From NCBI GenBank assembly GCA_964520785.1, contig CAZFQG010000036.1, positions 1-38,384 on the forward strand: a stretch of 38,384 bases of DNA, read 5' to 3'. The translations under genes and the position numbers were made by a program. The notes under the pieces are model-generated. The model was given only the letters and a program-made list of their open reading frames with translations. It ran no database searches and was not told where the DNA came from. The stretch is from CAZFQG01 sp964520785. Lineage in GTDB: Bacteria; Planctomycetota; Planctomycetia; Pirellulales; Thermoguttaceae. Below are positions 25,643 through 33,800 of this stretch, piece by piece; the first letter of the stretch is position 1, and the number at the start of each line of letters is the position of its first letter.

Positions 25643-25792
25643 GTCCGCGGCGTTGTCGACCATGGCTCTGGGCAAACGCGGAAGGGGCCGCACGGAATTG
25701 AGATTGACGACCGGAATCCCCGAGTCGCACTCGGCGACTTCTTCGCGTTCGCTGTTGGCGAAAAGGATCAGCCCGTCCGCGCCGCGATCGAC
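25625..25792 (-). pseudogene. Possible relic of a LacI/XylR-type regulator
   Basis: One minus-strand frame, bounded by a stop at 25793-25795, reads GADGLILFANSEREE, GIPVVNLNSVRPLP and RAMVDNAADLL. This order (DGLI, GIPVVN, then V-x-VDN) matches the start of the sugar-binding-protein-like domain of LacI/XylR regulators, which planctomycetes have in number. There is no DNA-binding domain next to it and the match fades after the VDN motif, so it can only be a fragment. Its codons are exact complements of a plus-strand frame next to the oxidoreductase relic, so one of the two readings may be chance. Confidence 0.3.
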
Positions 25793-25870
25793 TCATAGGC
25801 TTTCCGGAGTGAACGCCATACCGAAGAGCATCTGGTTGAGCGAGACGGCTCAGTGCGCCCGCCGCGCGCT

Positions 25871-27058
25871 TCACGAACGAAGCTCCGATCCCACGAACAC
25901 GGCATCCGGTGTTTCGGTTTCGATGGGAGGGAATTGCGCGAGATGGAACGGATCGTCGTCCGCCGGGGCGTCTCCGAATCCGATTCCCAGTGCCTTGGCG
26001 GCCTGGACGGCGGCGCCGTCGGGGTCGACGTTGGAAAGTTCGATTACGGCGTCGCTAATGCGGACTTCGTCGATCTTAGGCGGATGATAGCAGACCATCT
26101 TGCCGAAGTGGCCTTGGGCGACCAAGCGGACGGCGTGGGCCCCGAATTGGGTGGCCAGTACGCGGTCGAACGTCGTCGGCGGGCCGCCGCGTTGGAGGTG
26201 ACCAAGGACCACCACGCGGGTTTCTCGTTGGAGACGCCTCTCCAATTCCTCCGCGATGAAGCTGCCGATACCTCCCAGCCGTGTCTCCCGGTCGTTCTTC
26301 TCCCCCTCTCTGGTAACGAGGTCGCCGTCCGGCAGTGAAGCCCCCTCGGCGACGACGATGAGCGTGAAGTTCTTTCCCATGCTCTCGCGCTCAAGAATCT
26401 TGTGGCAGACGTTTTCGAACGTCCAGGGGATTTCCGGAATGAGAATAACGTCGCCACCGCCGGCGATACCGGCGTGCAGGGCGATCCATCCGGCGTGGCG
26501 GCCCATCACCTCGAGGACCATCGTCCGGCCGTGGCTCGCGGCCGTCGTGTGAAGCCGATCGAGGGCGTCGGTCGCGCAGGCCACCGCGCTATCGAAGCCG
26601 AACGTGAAGGCCGTCGACGACAGATCGTTGTCGATCGTCTTGGGTACGCCGACGACCGGAATGCCGTACTCGTGCAATTGCTGCGCAATGGCCAGGGAAC
26701 CGTCCCCCCCAACGCAAATCACGCCCGACAGGCCCAACTGTTCGACCGTTTTCTGGGTCCCGGCCAAGAGTTCCGCCGGGATGGAGACCCGCTTGCCACC
26801 CCCCACTTTCGCGCAAAAACGCCCTCTGTTGGTCGACCCTAGTATCGTTCCCCCCTGATGAAGGATTCCGCTCGTATTCTGTCGGTTAAGCGGCTTGTAA
26901 GCGACCGGGTCGACCAGCCCTTCGTATCCGTTCAAGAACCCGACCATGTCATATCCCAACCGGTCGGCGCTCTTCACGGCTCCCCGAATGACGGCGTTTA
27001 AGCCCGGACAATCCCCCCCACCCGTAAGGATACCAATTCGTTTGACGTTCTTAGACAT
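25871..27058 (-). CDS. pfkA: 6-phosphofructokinase
   Basis: From the ATG at 27058 (GAAGGTG in front) the protein is 395 residues. It phosphorylates fructose 6-phosphate to fructose 1,6-bisphosphate in glycolysis, in the cytoplasm. Motifs: the nucleotide loop ILTGGGDCPGLNAVIR (about 9-24), GGDGS (117-121), the catalytic PKTIDND (139-145), MGRHAG (185-190) and a fructose-6-P/effector motif GHLQRGG (about 290). The glycine in GGDGS is the mark of ATP-using enzymes, whereas the lysine in PKTIDND is the residue of PPi-dependent enzymes; this mixed state is known from some ATP-dependent group II/III enzymes. ATP is therefore the likelier donor. It is flanked on both sides by decayed genes, so it seems to stand alone. 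Confidence 0.92.
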   Translation of the reverse strand: MSKNVKRIGILTGGGDCPGLNAVIRGAVKSADRLGYDMVGFLNGYEGLVDPVAYKPLNRQNTSGILHQGGTILGSTNRGRFCAKVGGGKRVSIPAELLAGTQKTVEQLGLSGVICVGGDGSLAIAQQLHEYGIPVVGVPKTIDNDLSSTAFTFGFDSAVACATDALDRLHTTAASHGRTMVLEVMGRHAGWIALHAGIAGGGDVILIPEIPWTFENVCHKILERESMGKNFTLIVVAEGASLPDGDLVTREGEKNDRETRLGGIGSFIAEELERRLQRETRVVVLGHLQRGGPPTTFDRVLATQFGAHAVRLVAQGHFGKMVCYHPPKIDEVRISDAVIELSNVDPDGAAVQAAKALGIGFGDAPADDDPFHLAQFPPIETETPDAVFVGSELRS

Positions 27059-27189
27059 GCCGCACCTTCCCAATACTGGTGAAATGACACTGCCGTGAAT
27101 CCGAGCATGCTCTCCCGAATTCCAGAAAGGGTAGGTTATGGATTGGGGGCCGGTGGTTAGTGGCCGGCGATTGGGGGAGGGATTGGACC

Positions 27190-27519
27190 TCAGCCACTTT
27201 CGTCCCAGCCCCGTTCCATCCGCTTCGCGTATTCCACGGCGATCTGGCGCATCCGCTGGTGGAGACCGGCCGGGTCTTGGTCGGGACGGAAGATGACGCG
27301 CGAAATGACGATCACGTCAGGACTCATCGACTCCATGATCCGGCGGTAGGTTTCGAACGCCGCCTCCGGATTTCGAGGGAACTCGCCCAGAAAAACAAAC
27401 GCCAAAGGTCACGGTATTGCCATAATAAGCCGGCCCTGCCAATGATCTTCTCCACCTGGGCCGAGGCGGCCTTCGCGTCAGCGTTCGAATCGTCTCCGGG
27501 GGAGCCGGCTCGCGCGTAG
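27190..27519 (-). pseudogene. Unrecognised gene remnant with frameshift
   Basis: The last 71 codons (minus strand, stop at 27190) are protein-like: VFLGEFPRNPEAAFETYRRI, SPDVIVISRVIFRPDQD and AVEYAKRMERGWDE. Upstream this frame meets a TGA after about eight codons, while another frame carries protein-like text (DDSNADAKAASAQVEKIIGR, then LLWQYRDL) that would join it after a frameshift near 27405-27415. No start codon with a ribosome-binding site is visible, and the promoter of the next, divergent gene lies where the 5' end should be. I do not recognise the family. It is either a decayed gene or the tail of one cut off by rearrangement. Confidence 0.45.
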
Positions 27520-27595
27520 TCAATTCTATCAGGCGAAATCGCGCGGTGAAGGCCGGTTGGAGGGCCCCCTGATTCTCCGAGTGATCGCCCCTGTA

Positions 27596-27624
27596 TTGAC
27601 GACAGCGTGAAAAACCATTAGAAT
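27596..27624 (+). promoter_or_regulatory. Sigma-70-type promoter of the HZS-alpha-like gene
   Basis: TTGACG at 27596-27601 and TAGAAT at 27619-27624 are separated by 17 bp; each box matches five of six consensus positions. The predicted start near 27631 gives a leader of about 43 bases before the ATG at 27674. Confidence 0.6.
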
Positions 27625-27673
27625 CCGCTTAAGTGGTCATATCACCATATCGCATGTCCACCGGAATGACCCC

Positions 27674-30600
27674 ATGCGTCAAGTCGCGTTATTCTTTTGC
27701 GTTTTTCCTTGCATCTCCAATGTCTCCGCCGTCGAGTGGATCACACCAACCGCCATTCACGAATCTTCCGGTCCCGCGTTTCCAACGGACTATCGGCCCG
27801 GCAATCCCCCTGATCCGAACTATTCAGCGGAAAAAATGATTGACGGAGAAGCCGAGTCGTTCGCTTGCCTTCTGGATGACACACTGACCGGTGAAGGACA
27901 GACGGCAATCCCCCCTGGCGGGGCAAGCCCCGTAACGGGACACATTCTATTCGATTTGGGGAAACCGCGGCTCCTGCTTGGGGCAACGCTCGTCGCCCGG
28001 CCTGGTCCGGCCGCCTACAACCCGAAGAACGTCGACTACTTCTATTTCGCGGACGACAATCCGGCGAACCACCCGACCGTCGACGATCTCGAGAACGACG
28101 CCGGAATTCTCCCTCTGGTAACCGCCCACGAAGTTCCGGCACTCTTTGGCGATTCCCTCCAGGACACGATCCTCTGGAACGCCGTCGTCGCGCGCTATGT
28201 GGGGATTCGGATCAATTCGAGCCACGAATCGCGAGGGCCGGTCCACTACAATTTCCAAATCGCCGAGATGCGATTCCTGGTGGGGGAGGTTCACGGCGAC
28301 CTCAAACCGGGGATGCAAGTTCCCCCCCTGTATCAGAAACAAGCGACGCCGGCCGAGACCCTGCTCGGCGCCAAGGCGCGCTACCGCGAATGGTTCGGCA
28401 AAGACATGCCGGAAGCGGCGGCCGAGGCCTGGCAGAAGGTTCGAGCCGACTTTCCCGAATGGGCGTTCTTCGACGCCATCCACTATGACTGGTTCGAGGC
28501 CGCCGGCTGGTTCGAAGCGCCAGATACGCGATTCGAGGACCGCCTCGTGCGGCGACTACTGACGGAACTGGGAAAGGCCGGTACCGTCGTGAAAACCCAA
28601 TACGAGCGACTCCGGGCGGAATCCCCCCCGTCCGACGACCCCCGTCTTCTGGCATTGTGCTTTCAAACAGCCGAGCTGGCGGCGTCGCTGCGAGAGGTTC
28701 AGTCCGTTCGCGCGGCCGTTCGGGAGTTGGGCAATTCCTACCCGGATCGCTATGATCCGGGCCCATTTCTGGCGGAACTTGCACAGTTGGAAGACGCCCA
28801 TGTTGCGCGATTCATCCGCGAGGCGACACCCGAAGACGAGGAGGCGTCTTCGCTTTGTCGTTCACTCGAGGCACTCAGGCGAAAGGCGCTCGTCGACGCG
28901 AATCCGCTTTTGGTATGTGGCAGGATCGTCTTCGCCAAACGGCGGACCTATAGCCCTGGTTTTTACTATGCGGACTTCATGTTCGCCCGCGAGTTCGGTG
29001 GCAATCTTTGCGTTCTGAATATTCAAGACGGCACGGTTGCCGATGTCGTCCCTTCGATGAAGGATGGAATCTTCGACCGCTTCGACCTTTCATTCGATGC
29101 CGGCCGTCTCGTGTTCGGCTACAAACGCGCTAGGGGGGAAGGGATGCGGATCTACGAGGTAGGTGTCGATGGAGCCGGCCTCCGGCAGTTGACGTTCCCT
29201 CCGGAAGACGAAGTCGAACGCATCCGGCGGTACCGCCATCCTCGGTACGGCGCCGACGGGGTCTACGCCCATCACACGGATGATTTTCACCCCAGTTATC
29301 TGCCGGATGGGGGCATTTGTTTCACTTCTTCACGATGTGAACGGGGCGTGTTGTGCGGGGAGGACGATTCGCTGGCCGTGAACACGCTTTACCGGATGGA
29401 CGCCGACGGCGCGAATATGCGGATGCTCAGCGGCAACGCGCTGAGTGAGCATGCCCCAAGCGTGACCGAAGACGGCCGCATTCTGTACACGCGGTGGGAA
29501 TACGTCGACAAGGGGGTCATCGCCGTGCAGTCGCTTTGGGCGATGCGCCCCGACGGAAGCGGTTCGAGCGAAATATACGGCAACGTCATAGAAGACCCGC
29601 CGGTGCTGATCCACGCGCGCCAGGTTCCCGGGAAGGCCGATTTATTCGTCGCGACGATTACGATGCACCATCCGCTGGCGGTCGGGCCGATCACGCTCGT
29701 CGACATCACGAAACCGATCGACACCCACGAGCCTTTGACGAGCGTAACCCCGGAGTGCCGGGTGGACATCGAGGGGGTGGGAACGTTCGGCAACGGCGAG
29801 GATTGGGCCCATCTGAAGAATGGCAGATGGGTGAAGGACAATCGAGGGCCGCTCTACGCGGATCCCTTTCCACTGGCCGACCCCAAAACGGGAGTCAGCT
29901 CCGGCAAGTTCTTCCTTGTCTCGTGCAACCCTGACGAAACGTGGAACCATCCGACCGCGTACGGGATTTGGCTGATTGACACTTTCGGCAACCGCGTGCG
30001 AATCTACGATGATCCGTCGACTTCCTGCTGGACACCGATACCATTGCTGCCCCGCGCCGTTCCACCGGTCATCGGATCGGTTCGCGAGGAGAATTCGGCC
30101 GAAGAGGCCACCGTAGTCCTTTCGGATGTTTATGAAGGGCTCGACGGCGTCCCACGCGGGAGCGTGAAGTATCTGCGAGTGTTGGAGCAAGTCCCGCGTC
30201 CCTGGTCGTCTCGGCGGTTCTGGCCGGACGATACCGCGTTCGGGCAGCACGTTCCCATTACGTGGTATTCCCACATCTTCGTGAAGGTCCACCACGGCGT
30301 GGTGCCGGTCGAGGAGGATGGGTCGGCCCATTTCAGGGTTCCGGCCGACCGGAACATTTTCTTCCAGGCTTTGGACGAGGATTTCATGGAAATCCAGCGG
30401 ATGCGGACCTTCGTGAATTTCCAGGCCGGGGAAACCCGCTCGTGCATTGGCTGTCATGAAGGCCGCAGGAAGGCCCCGCTCCCCAAACCGATCGCCGCTC
30501 TTGCATATCCGGCCCTCGCCTTGCGGCCTCAGCCGGGGGAAACGATCCCGCGGCCCATTCATTACCCCAGCGACGTTCAGCCCGTGTGGGATAGGCATTG

Positions 30601-31033
30601 CGTCAACTGTCACGGAGGCGCATCCCCGGATGGCGGCTTAGATCTATCCGGCGAGTTGACCGAGTATTTCAACCGTTCTTACGAGGAGTTGATGTCGAAG
30701 GGCTATGTGACGTTTATCCAGGAGTTCCGCGGCCCTGATCCCCGAGCGCAAAAGACGAACGTCGTCCCCCTGCCCCCCAAGGCACTCGGCTCCCACGCCA
30801 GCCGGCTGATGCGGGTCTTGCGCGAGGGTCACTACGACGCGCGGCTCTCCACGGAGGAATTCGTGCGCGTTGCCACCTGGCTCGACTCCAATGGCCAGTA
30901 CTACGGCTCGTACTTCGGCCCCAGGAACCTCAAGTACCAAGACCGCGGCGACTTTCGCCCCCTCCCCACATTCGAGTCGGCCAGCGGTCAAATTCCCGAT
31001 ATTTGCGAACCGTTCGCACGATACCCCCATTAG
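27674..31033 (+). CDS. Large secreted diheme cytochrome with HZS-alpha-like core
   Basis: The 1119-residue product has a signal peptide (MRQVALFFCVFPCISNVSA). A discoidin-like domain follows at about 20-205, then a helical region at about 225-405. A propeller-like region at about 410-800 has TolB/PD40-type phrases (DLSFDAGRLVFGYKR, FHPSYLPDGGICFTSSR, MDADGANMRMLSGN, PSVTEDGRILYTRWEY). A cytochrome region carries CIGCH (924-928) and CVNCH (976-980). The propeller with its following SAHFRVPAD...IGCHE segment is the arrangement of the hydrazine-synthase-alpha-like family (PF18582 and relatives), which is widespread in non-anammox planctomycetes. Nothing else here suggests anammox, so the substrate is unknown; a periplasmic redox enzyme is likely. 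A short paralogue lies at 10770-12002. Confidence 0.75.
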   Translation: MRQVALFFCVFPCISNVSAVEWITPTAIHESSGPAFPTDYRPGNPPDPNYSAEKMIDGEAESFACLLDDTLTGEGQTAIPPGGASPVTGHILFDLGKPRLLLGATLVARPGPAAYNPKNVDYFYFADDNPANHPTVDDLENDAGILPLVTAHEVPALFGDSLQDTILWNAVVARYVGIRINSSHESRGPVHYNFQIAEMRFLVGEVHGDLKPGMQVPPLYQKQATPAETLLGAKARYREWFGKDMPEAAAEAWQKVRADFPEWAFFDAIHYDWFEAAGWFEAPDTRFEDRLVRRLLTELGKAGTVVKTQYERLRAESPPSDDPRLLALCFQTAELAASLREVQSVRAAVRELGNSYPDRYDPGPFLAELAQLEDAHVARFIREATPEDEEASSLCRSLEALRRKALVDANPLLVCGRIVFAKRRTYSPGFYYADFMFAREFGGNLCVLNIQDGTVADVVPSMKDGIFDRFDLSFDAGRLVFGYKRARGEGMRIYEVGVDGAGLRQLTFPPEDEVERIRRYRHPRYGADGVYAHHTDDFHPSYLPDGGICFTSSRCERGVLCGEDDSLAVNTLYRMDADGANMRMLSGNALSEHAPSVTEDGRILYTRWEYVDKGVIAVQSLWAMRPDGSGSSEIYGNVIEDPPVLIHARQVPGKADLFVATITMHHPLAVGPITLVDITKPIDTHEPLTSVTPECRVDIEGVGTFGNGEDWAHLKNGRWVKDNRGPLYADPFPLADPKTGVSSGKFFLVSCNPDETWNHPTAYGIWLIDTFGNRVRIYDDPSTSCWTPIPLLPRAVPPVIGSVREENSAEEATVVLSDVYEGLDGVPRGSVKYLRVLEQVPRPWSSRRFWPDDTAFGQHVPITWYSHIFVKVHHGVVPVEEDGSAHFRVPADRNIFFQALDEDFMEIQRMRTFVNFQAGETRSCIGCHEGRRKAPLPKPIAALAYPALALRPQPGETIPRPIHYPSDVQPVWDRHCVNCHGGASPDGGLDLSGELTEYFNRSYEELMSKGYVTFIQEFRGPDPRAQKTNVVPLPPKALGSHASRLMRVLREGHYDARLSTEEFVRVATWLDSNGQYYGSYFGPRNLKYQDRGDFRPLPTFESASGQIPDICEPFARYPH

Positions 31034-31078
31034 CCGTGCAGTCGGACAGAAACCGAGAAAAAACCACCGCACACGGCC

Positions 31079-31107
31079 TTGCAAGGCCATCATTCAAGCA
31101 CTATAAT
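31079..31107 (+). promoter_or_regulatory. Promoter of tRNA-Gly
   Basis: TTGCAA at 31079-31084 and a perfect TATAAT at 31102-31107 are 17 bp apart. Transcription would begin near 31114, about 70 bases before the mature tRNA. Confidence 0.55.
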
Positions 31108-31182
31108 AAGGTCACGGTTGTCAAACATCGAATCCGCCGTTTTTGTATTTTATTTTTACTTGGCGGCACGATGACGGACAAT

Positions 31183-31255
31183 GCGGGCGTAACTCAGTTG
31201 GTAGAGTGACAGCTTCCCAAGCTGTATGTCGAGGGTTCGAATCCCTTCGCCCGCT
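31183..31255 (+). tRNA. tRNA-Gly (anticodon CCC)
   Basis: The cloverleaf folds well. The acceptor arm pairs GCGGGCG (31183-31189) with CGCCCGC (31248-31254). There is a D-arm (CTCAGTTGGTAGAG), the anticodon stem ACAGC/GCTGT with loop TTCCCAA (anticodon CCC), and the T-arm GAGGG-TTCGAAT-CCCTT. The discriminator base is T at 31255; CCA is not encoded, and a T-run follows that can end transcription. It reads the GGG codon. A tyrosine integrase lies 120 bp downstream, so the 3' part of this gene is the probable attachment site of the island. Confidence 0.93.
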
Positions 31256-31291
31256 TTTTATAAGTACTTGCCGAATCGCAACTTACGATAC

Positions 31292-31308
31292 TTTCGGACG
31301 GTCCGAAA
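31292..31308. repeat. Perfect 17-bp palindrome between tRNA and integrase
   Basis: TTTCGGAC at 31292-31299 and GTCCGAAA at 31301-31308 flank a single G. The site lies 37 bp behind the tRNA and 68 bp before the integrase start. It may be an operator for the integrase or an accessory site for recombination. Confidence 0.55.
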
Positions 31309-31325
31309 TGCGGCCTTTGTTTTCG

Positions 31326-31349
31326 AAAAAGGGTAGTACTACCCTTTTT
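31326..31349. repeat. Perfect 24-bp palindrome just upstream of the integrase
   Basis: AAAAAGGGTAGT (31326-31337) is followed without a spacer by its exact complement (31338-31349), ending in a T-run. As RNA it can form a GGGTA/TACCC stem with a four-base loop, flanked by an A-run and a T-run, the form of a bidirectional intrinsic terminator. It would separate tRNA transcription from the integrase, whose ribosome-binding site starts 15 bases further on. An operator role is also possible. Confidence 0.55.
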
Positions 31350-31375
31350 TACCCCGAGAAAATGGAGGATTCGCC

Positions 31376-32584
31376 TTGACCCCGAAAATTCCGAAATATC
31401 AGCTCCATCGTGGCTCCGGACAAGCAAAGGTCCGCTTGAACGGACGTGATTTCTACCTAGGGTCATACGGGACCCCCGAAAGTAGGCGGCTTTACGACGA
31501 ACTCGTCGAGAAGTGGTTGCAGAACGGCCGGACTATCCCCGGCGGAAGGGGAGGCGGCTCGTCGGCTCCGGATTCCGAATCCGGCTCCGGATTCAACGAA
31601 ATCACCGTCGTCGAACTCTGCGCCCAGTACTTCCAGCACTGCAAAGGCTACTACGGTGACGGAGGCGGGCGACTTACGGGATCGGTCGACAATGCCAAGC
31701 AGATGATCAAGCGGGTGAAGGAAATCGCCGGAACGCTTCCCGTGAGCCAATTCGGACCGAAGAGGCTCAAGGCGTTCCAATCGCTCTGTATCAAAGAACG
31801 GCTCAGTAGGCGGTATGTCAACAAACTCTCGGATACGCTCCGCCTTATGTTCGGGTGGGGTGTCGCCGAGGAGATCGTCCCCGTCGAAACGTGGCAGGCG
31901 CTCAAGGCGGCTCCGAACATCCGGAAGGGAAAGACCGCAGCGAGGGAGACGTCGCCGGTCATGCCGATTGACGACGCGGCCGTCGACGCGACGTTATCCC
32001 GCCTCCCCCCGGTCCCCCGCGATATGGTCCGCCTCCAACGGCTTACCGGCGCCCGACCAGGCGAGATATGCTCAATTCGGCCTTGCGACGTCGACCGCGG
32101 CGGGGAGGTCTGGTTCTACGTTCCGGCGGCACACAAGAATTCTCACCGGGACCTACCGCGCGTCATCGCGATTGGTCCGCAGGGTCAAGCGGTCCTCACT
32201 GCCTATTTGGACCGTCCGGAGGATTCGTTTTGCTTCTCGCCGGCGGAATCCGAGCGCCTCCGGCTCCTTGACCTCCGGCGGAATCGGAAATCGAAGGTAC
32301 AACCCTCCCAGGTATCCCGGCGACGGAAGCGACCGCAGCACAATCCGGGCGCGCGGTATACGTCGATGGCCTACTCGAACGCGGTCCGCAAAGCGGCGAT
32401 TGCGGCGGGGGTGGAGGTCTGGACGCCGAACCGGCTCCGGCATTCGGCGGCGACGCAGATCGAGGGTCAATTCACGTTGGACGACGCACAGGCCGTTCTC
32501 GGTCACTCGTCGCCGAAAATGACGCGGAGGTACTCGGACGCACAGCGGCGACTCGCCGCGCAGGTTATGAAGGAAATCGGTTAG
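31376..32584 (+). CDS. Tyrosine-recombinase integrase of the island
   Basis: The 402-residue product has an N-terminal arm-type DNA-binding part (about 5-45, with GSGQAKVRLNGRDFYLGSYG), a core-binding helical domain (about 75-180) and a C-terminal catalytic domain (about 195-402). Catalytic residues: R227 in TGARPGE, R355 in NRLRHSAAT, H377 in LGHSS and the nucleophile Y386. The usual first histidine of the HxLRH box is Asn352. A basic insert (about 295-325, RNRKSKVQ, RRRKRP) is common in planctomycete integrases as I recall. The start is TTG at 31376 with GGAGG eight bases before it; there is no suitable ATG. It is adjacent to tRNA-Gly, its probable target, and two palindromes lie in between. 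Confidence 0.9.
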   Translation: MTPKIPKYQLHRGSGQAKVRLNGRDFYLGSYGTPESRRLYDELVEKWLQNGRTIPGGRGGGSSAPDSESGSGFNEITVVELCAQYFQHCKGYYGDGGGRLTGSVDNAKQMIKRVKEIAGTLPVSQFGPKRLKAFQSLCIKERLSRRYVNKLSDTLRLMFGWGVAEEIVPVETWQALKAAPNIRKGKTAARETSPVMPIDDAAVDATLSRLPPVPRDMVRLQRLTGARPGEICSIRPCDVDRGGEVWFYVPAAHKNSHRDLPRVIAIGPQGQAVLTAYLDRPEDSFCFSPAESERLRLLDLRRNRKSKVQPSQVSRRRKRPQHNPGARYTSMAYSNAVRKAAIAAGVEVWTPNRLRHSAATQIEGQFTLDDAQAVLGHSSPKMTRRYSDAQRRLAAQVMKEIG

Positions 32585-32696
32585 AATCACAACGCATTCG
32601 GGTAGGCGGCTTGATCACCGCCGATTCCATCCGCCCGGCTGGGGAAATCTCTTGTCGCCCTGGCCGGCGGGTGGGGCCCGAGAAAGGACGGGAGAA

Positions 32697-33533
32697 ATGA
32701 GAGATCGCTACGAGTGGTTGACGGGGGCTCCGGAGGGGCTGGTCCGGCTGGCACGACCGGTTTTGGGTGTCCTGTACACCTGGTCGGAGGTGTTGTACTT
32801 CGCGGCGGAGGCGGCGGCAGACGAGGACAACCGGGAATTCTACCTTAGGACGGAACGGAACCTATTGGCCGGGCTGCCGGGCTTCGCGGGCTGCGACCTA
32901 GACGGCCGACTGGCCGCGGTAGAGGACCAGTTGGTGTTTCTGTGTGATCCCGCCGGCGGGTTTGATGGAAAACGGTGGACGTCTATAGTAGACGGCCCCG
33001 CGGTTTTTCCCTCGAAAACGCACTTTGCTTGTTCCGCGGCGAAATGCGTACTGCGTCATGCGGTCTTCCATTCATTCGCCGACGAGGGCCCCCCGGAGTT
33101 TGTCGAGGACGAGGACGCGTGGTCCGCCGAGGAGGACATTCGCCGTGAGCTGGGGTTCTCGATTGACCGGCGGGCCGCGGCGGTGCTAGAGCTGGCCGTC
33201 CGGCACGAAATCGCAATGGTTTCGCGCGAATGGCGGCGGCTCCCGGACCGCGACGTGGGGGCGAGGAACAGCGGCGACGGTCCGGCGGACCCCGTGACGA
33301 TCAAAGAGTTGGCGGAGGTGCTACGCCGGCAATACGGTGGGCGTGGCTTGGCGACGAAGACGTTGCGGGGCTGGATCGCTCAGGAGAGAATTCCGCCGCT
33401 CGACTCGGTGTCAGTGGGGCGGACCAAGGCCCGAAGATACGATTACGGCCGGCTCCGACCGATGATTGAGACGAGGATCGGAGAAACCCTACCCCCTACA
33501 TTCGCTACCCTCCAGTCCCGTTCGCACCGCTAA
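32697..33533 (+). CDS. Island protein with C-terminal helix-turn-helix, unknown function
   Basis: From the ATG at 32697 (GGGAG in front) the product is 278 residues. The N-terminal 190 residues are acidic, largely helical and unknown to me (SEVLYFAAEAAADEDNREF, LVFLCDPAGGFDG, FSIDRRAAAVLELAVRHE). The C-terminal part, about residues 198-265, reads VTIKELAEVLRRQYGG, then KTLRGWIAQERIPPL and a basic wing (GRTKARRYDYGRL), a winged helix-turn-helix like that of excisionases and MerR. It sits between the integrase and the first iteron array, with its stop codon overlapping the array. A role as excisionase, replication initiator or repressor binding these repeats is possible but only inferred. Confidence 0.6.
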   Translation: MRDRYEWLTGAPEGLVRLARPVLGVLYTWSEVLYFAAEAAADEDNREFYLRTERNLLAGLPGFAGCDLDGRLAAVEDQLVFLCDPAGGFDGKRWTSIVDGPAVFPSKTHFACSAAKCVLRHAVFHSFADEGPPEFVEDEDAWSAEEDIRRELGFSIDRRAAAVLELAVRHEIAMVSREWRRLPDRDVGARNSGDGPADPVTIKELAEVLRRQYGGRGLATKTLRGWIAQERIPPLDSVSVGRTKARRYDYGRLRPMIETRIGETLPPTFATLQSRSHR

Positions 33534-33564
33534 CGACGGCGGAACGACGGCGGAACGACGGCGG
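33532..33564 (+). repeat. Iteron-like array 1: three perfect 11-bp repeats
   Basis: AACGACGGCGG occurs three times head to tail at 33532-33542, 33543-33553 and 33554-33564. The spacing of 11 bp is one helical turn, so bound protein would face one side of the DNA. The first copy overlaps the TAA stop of the helix-turn-helix gene. Confidence 0.75.
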
Positions 33565-33686
33565 CGAATCGTCTATTCAGCGGCCCGGCGGACATCCCGG
33601 CGGGCCTTCTATTTGCGCTCAAAACCCCTTGTTTTCCAGGGTCTGGCGCGATTTCCCGATTGGCCGGAACGACTGCGCAGCGGCGG

Positions 33687-33719
33687 AACGACGGCCGAAC
33701 GACGGCGGAACGACGGCGG
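33687..33719 (+). repeat. Iteron-like array 2: three 11-bp repeats
   Basis: The same unit recurs as AACGACGGCCG (33687-33697, one change) and two perfect copies (33698-33708, 33709-33719). A degenerate copy (AACGACTGCGC) lies at 33668-33678. Between the arrays (33565-33667) lies a shorter, less GC-rich stretch including TTCTATTTGCGCTCAAAA. The pair of arrays with a gap upstream of a primase gene resembles a replication origin. Confidence 0.7.
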
Positions 33720-33800
33720 CGCTCTTGCAACCCGGCCGCGACGAGACAAACAATTCGCTAAACGGCTGAAACTCAAACCCCATTAAGCGAGTTGTTCGAT

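Noticed and set aside
27674..31033. True hydrazine synthase and anammox metabolism
   Set aside because: Only an alpha-like protein and its short paralogue are present; no beta or gamma subunit, hydrazine dehydrogenase or related gene is near, and the family is widespread in non-anammox planctomycetes.
33532..33719. CRISPR array
   Set aside because: The repeats are 11 bp, directly head to tail without spacers, in two groups of three; this fits iterons, not CRISPR.
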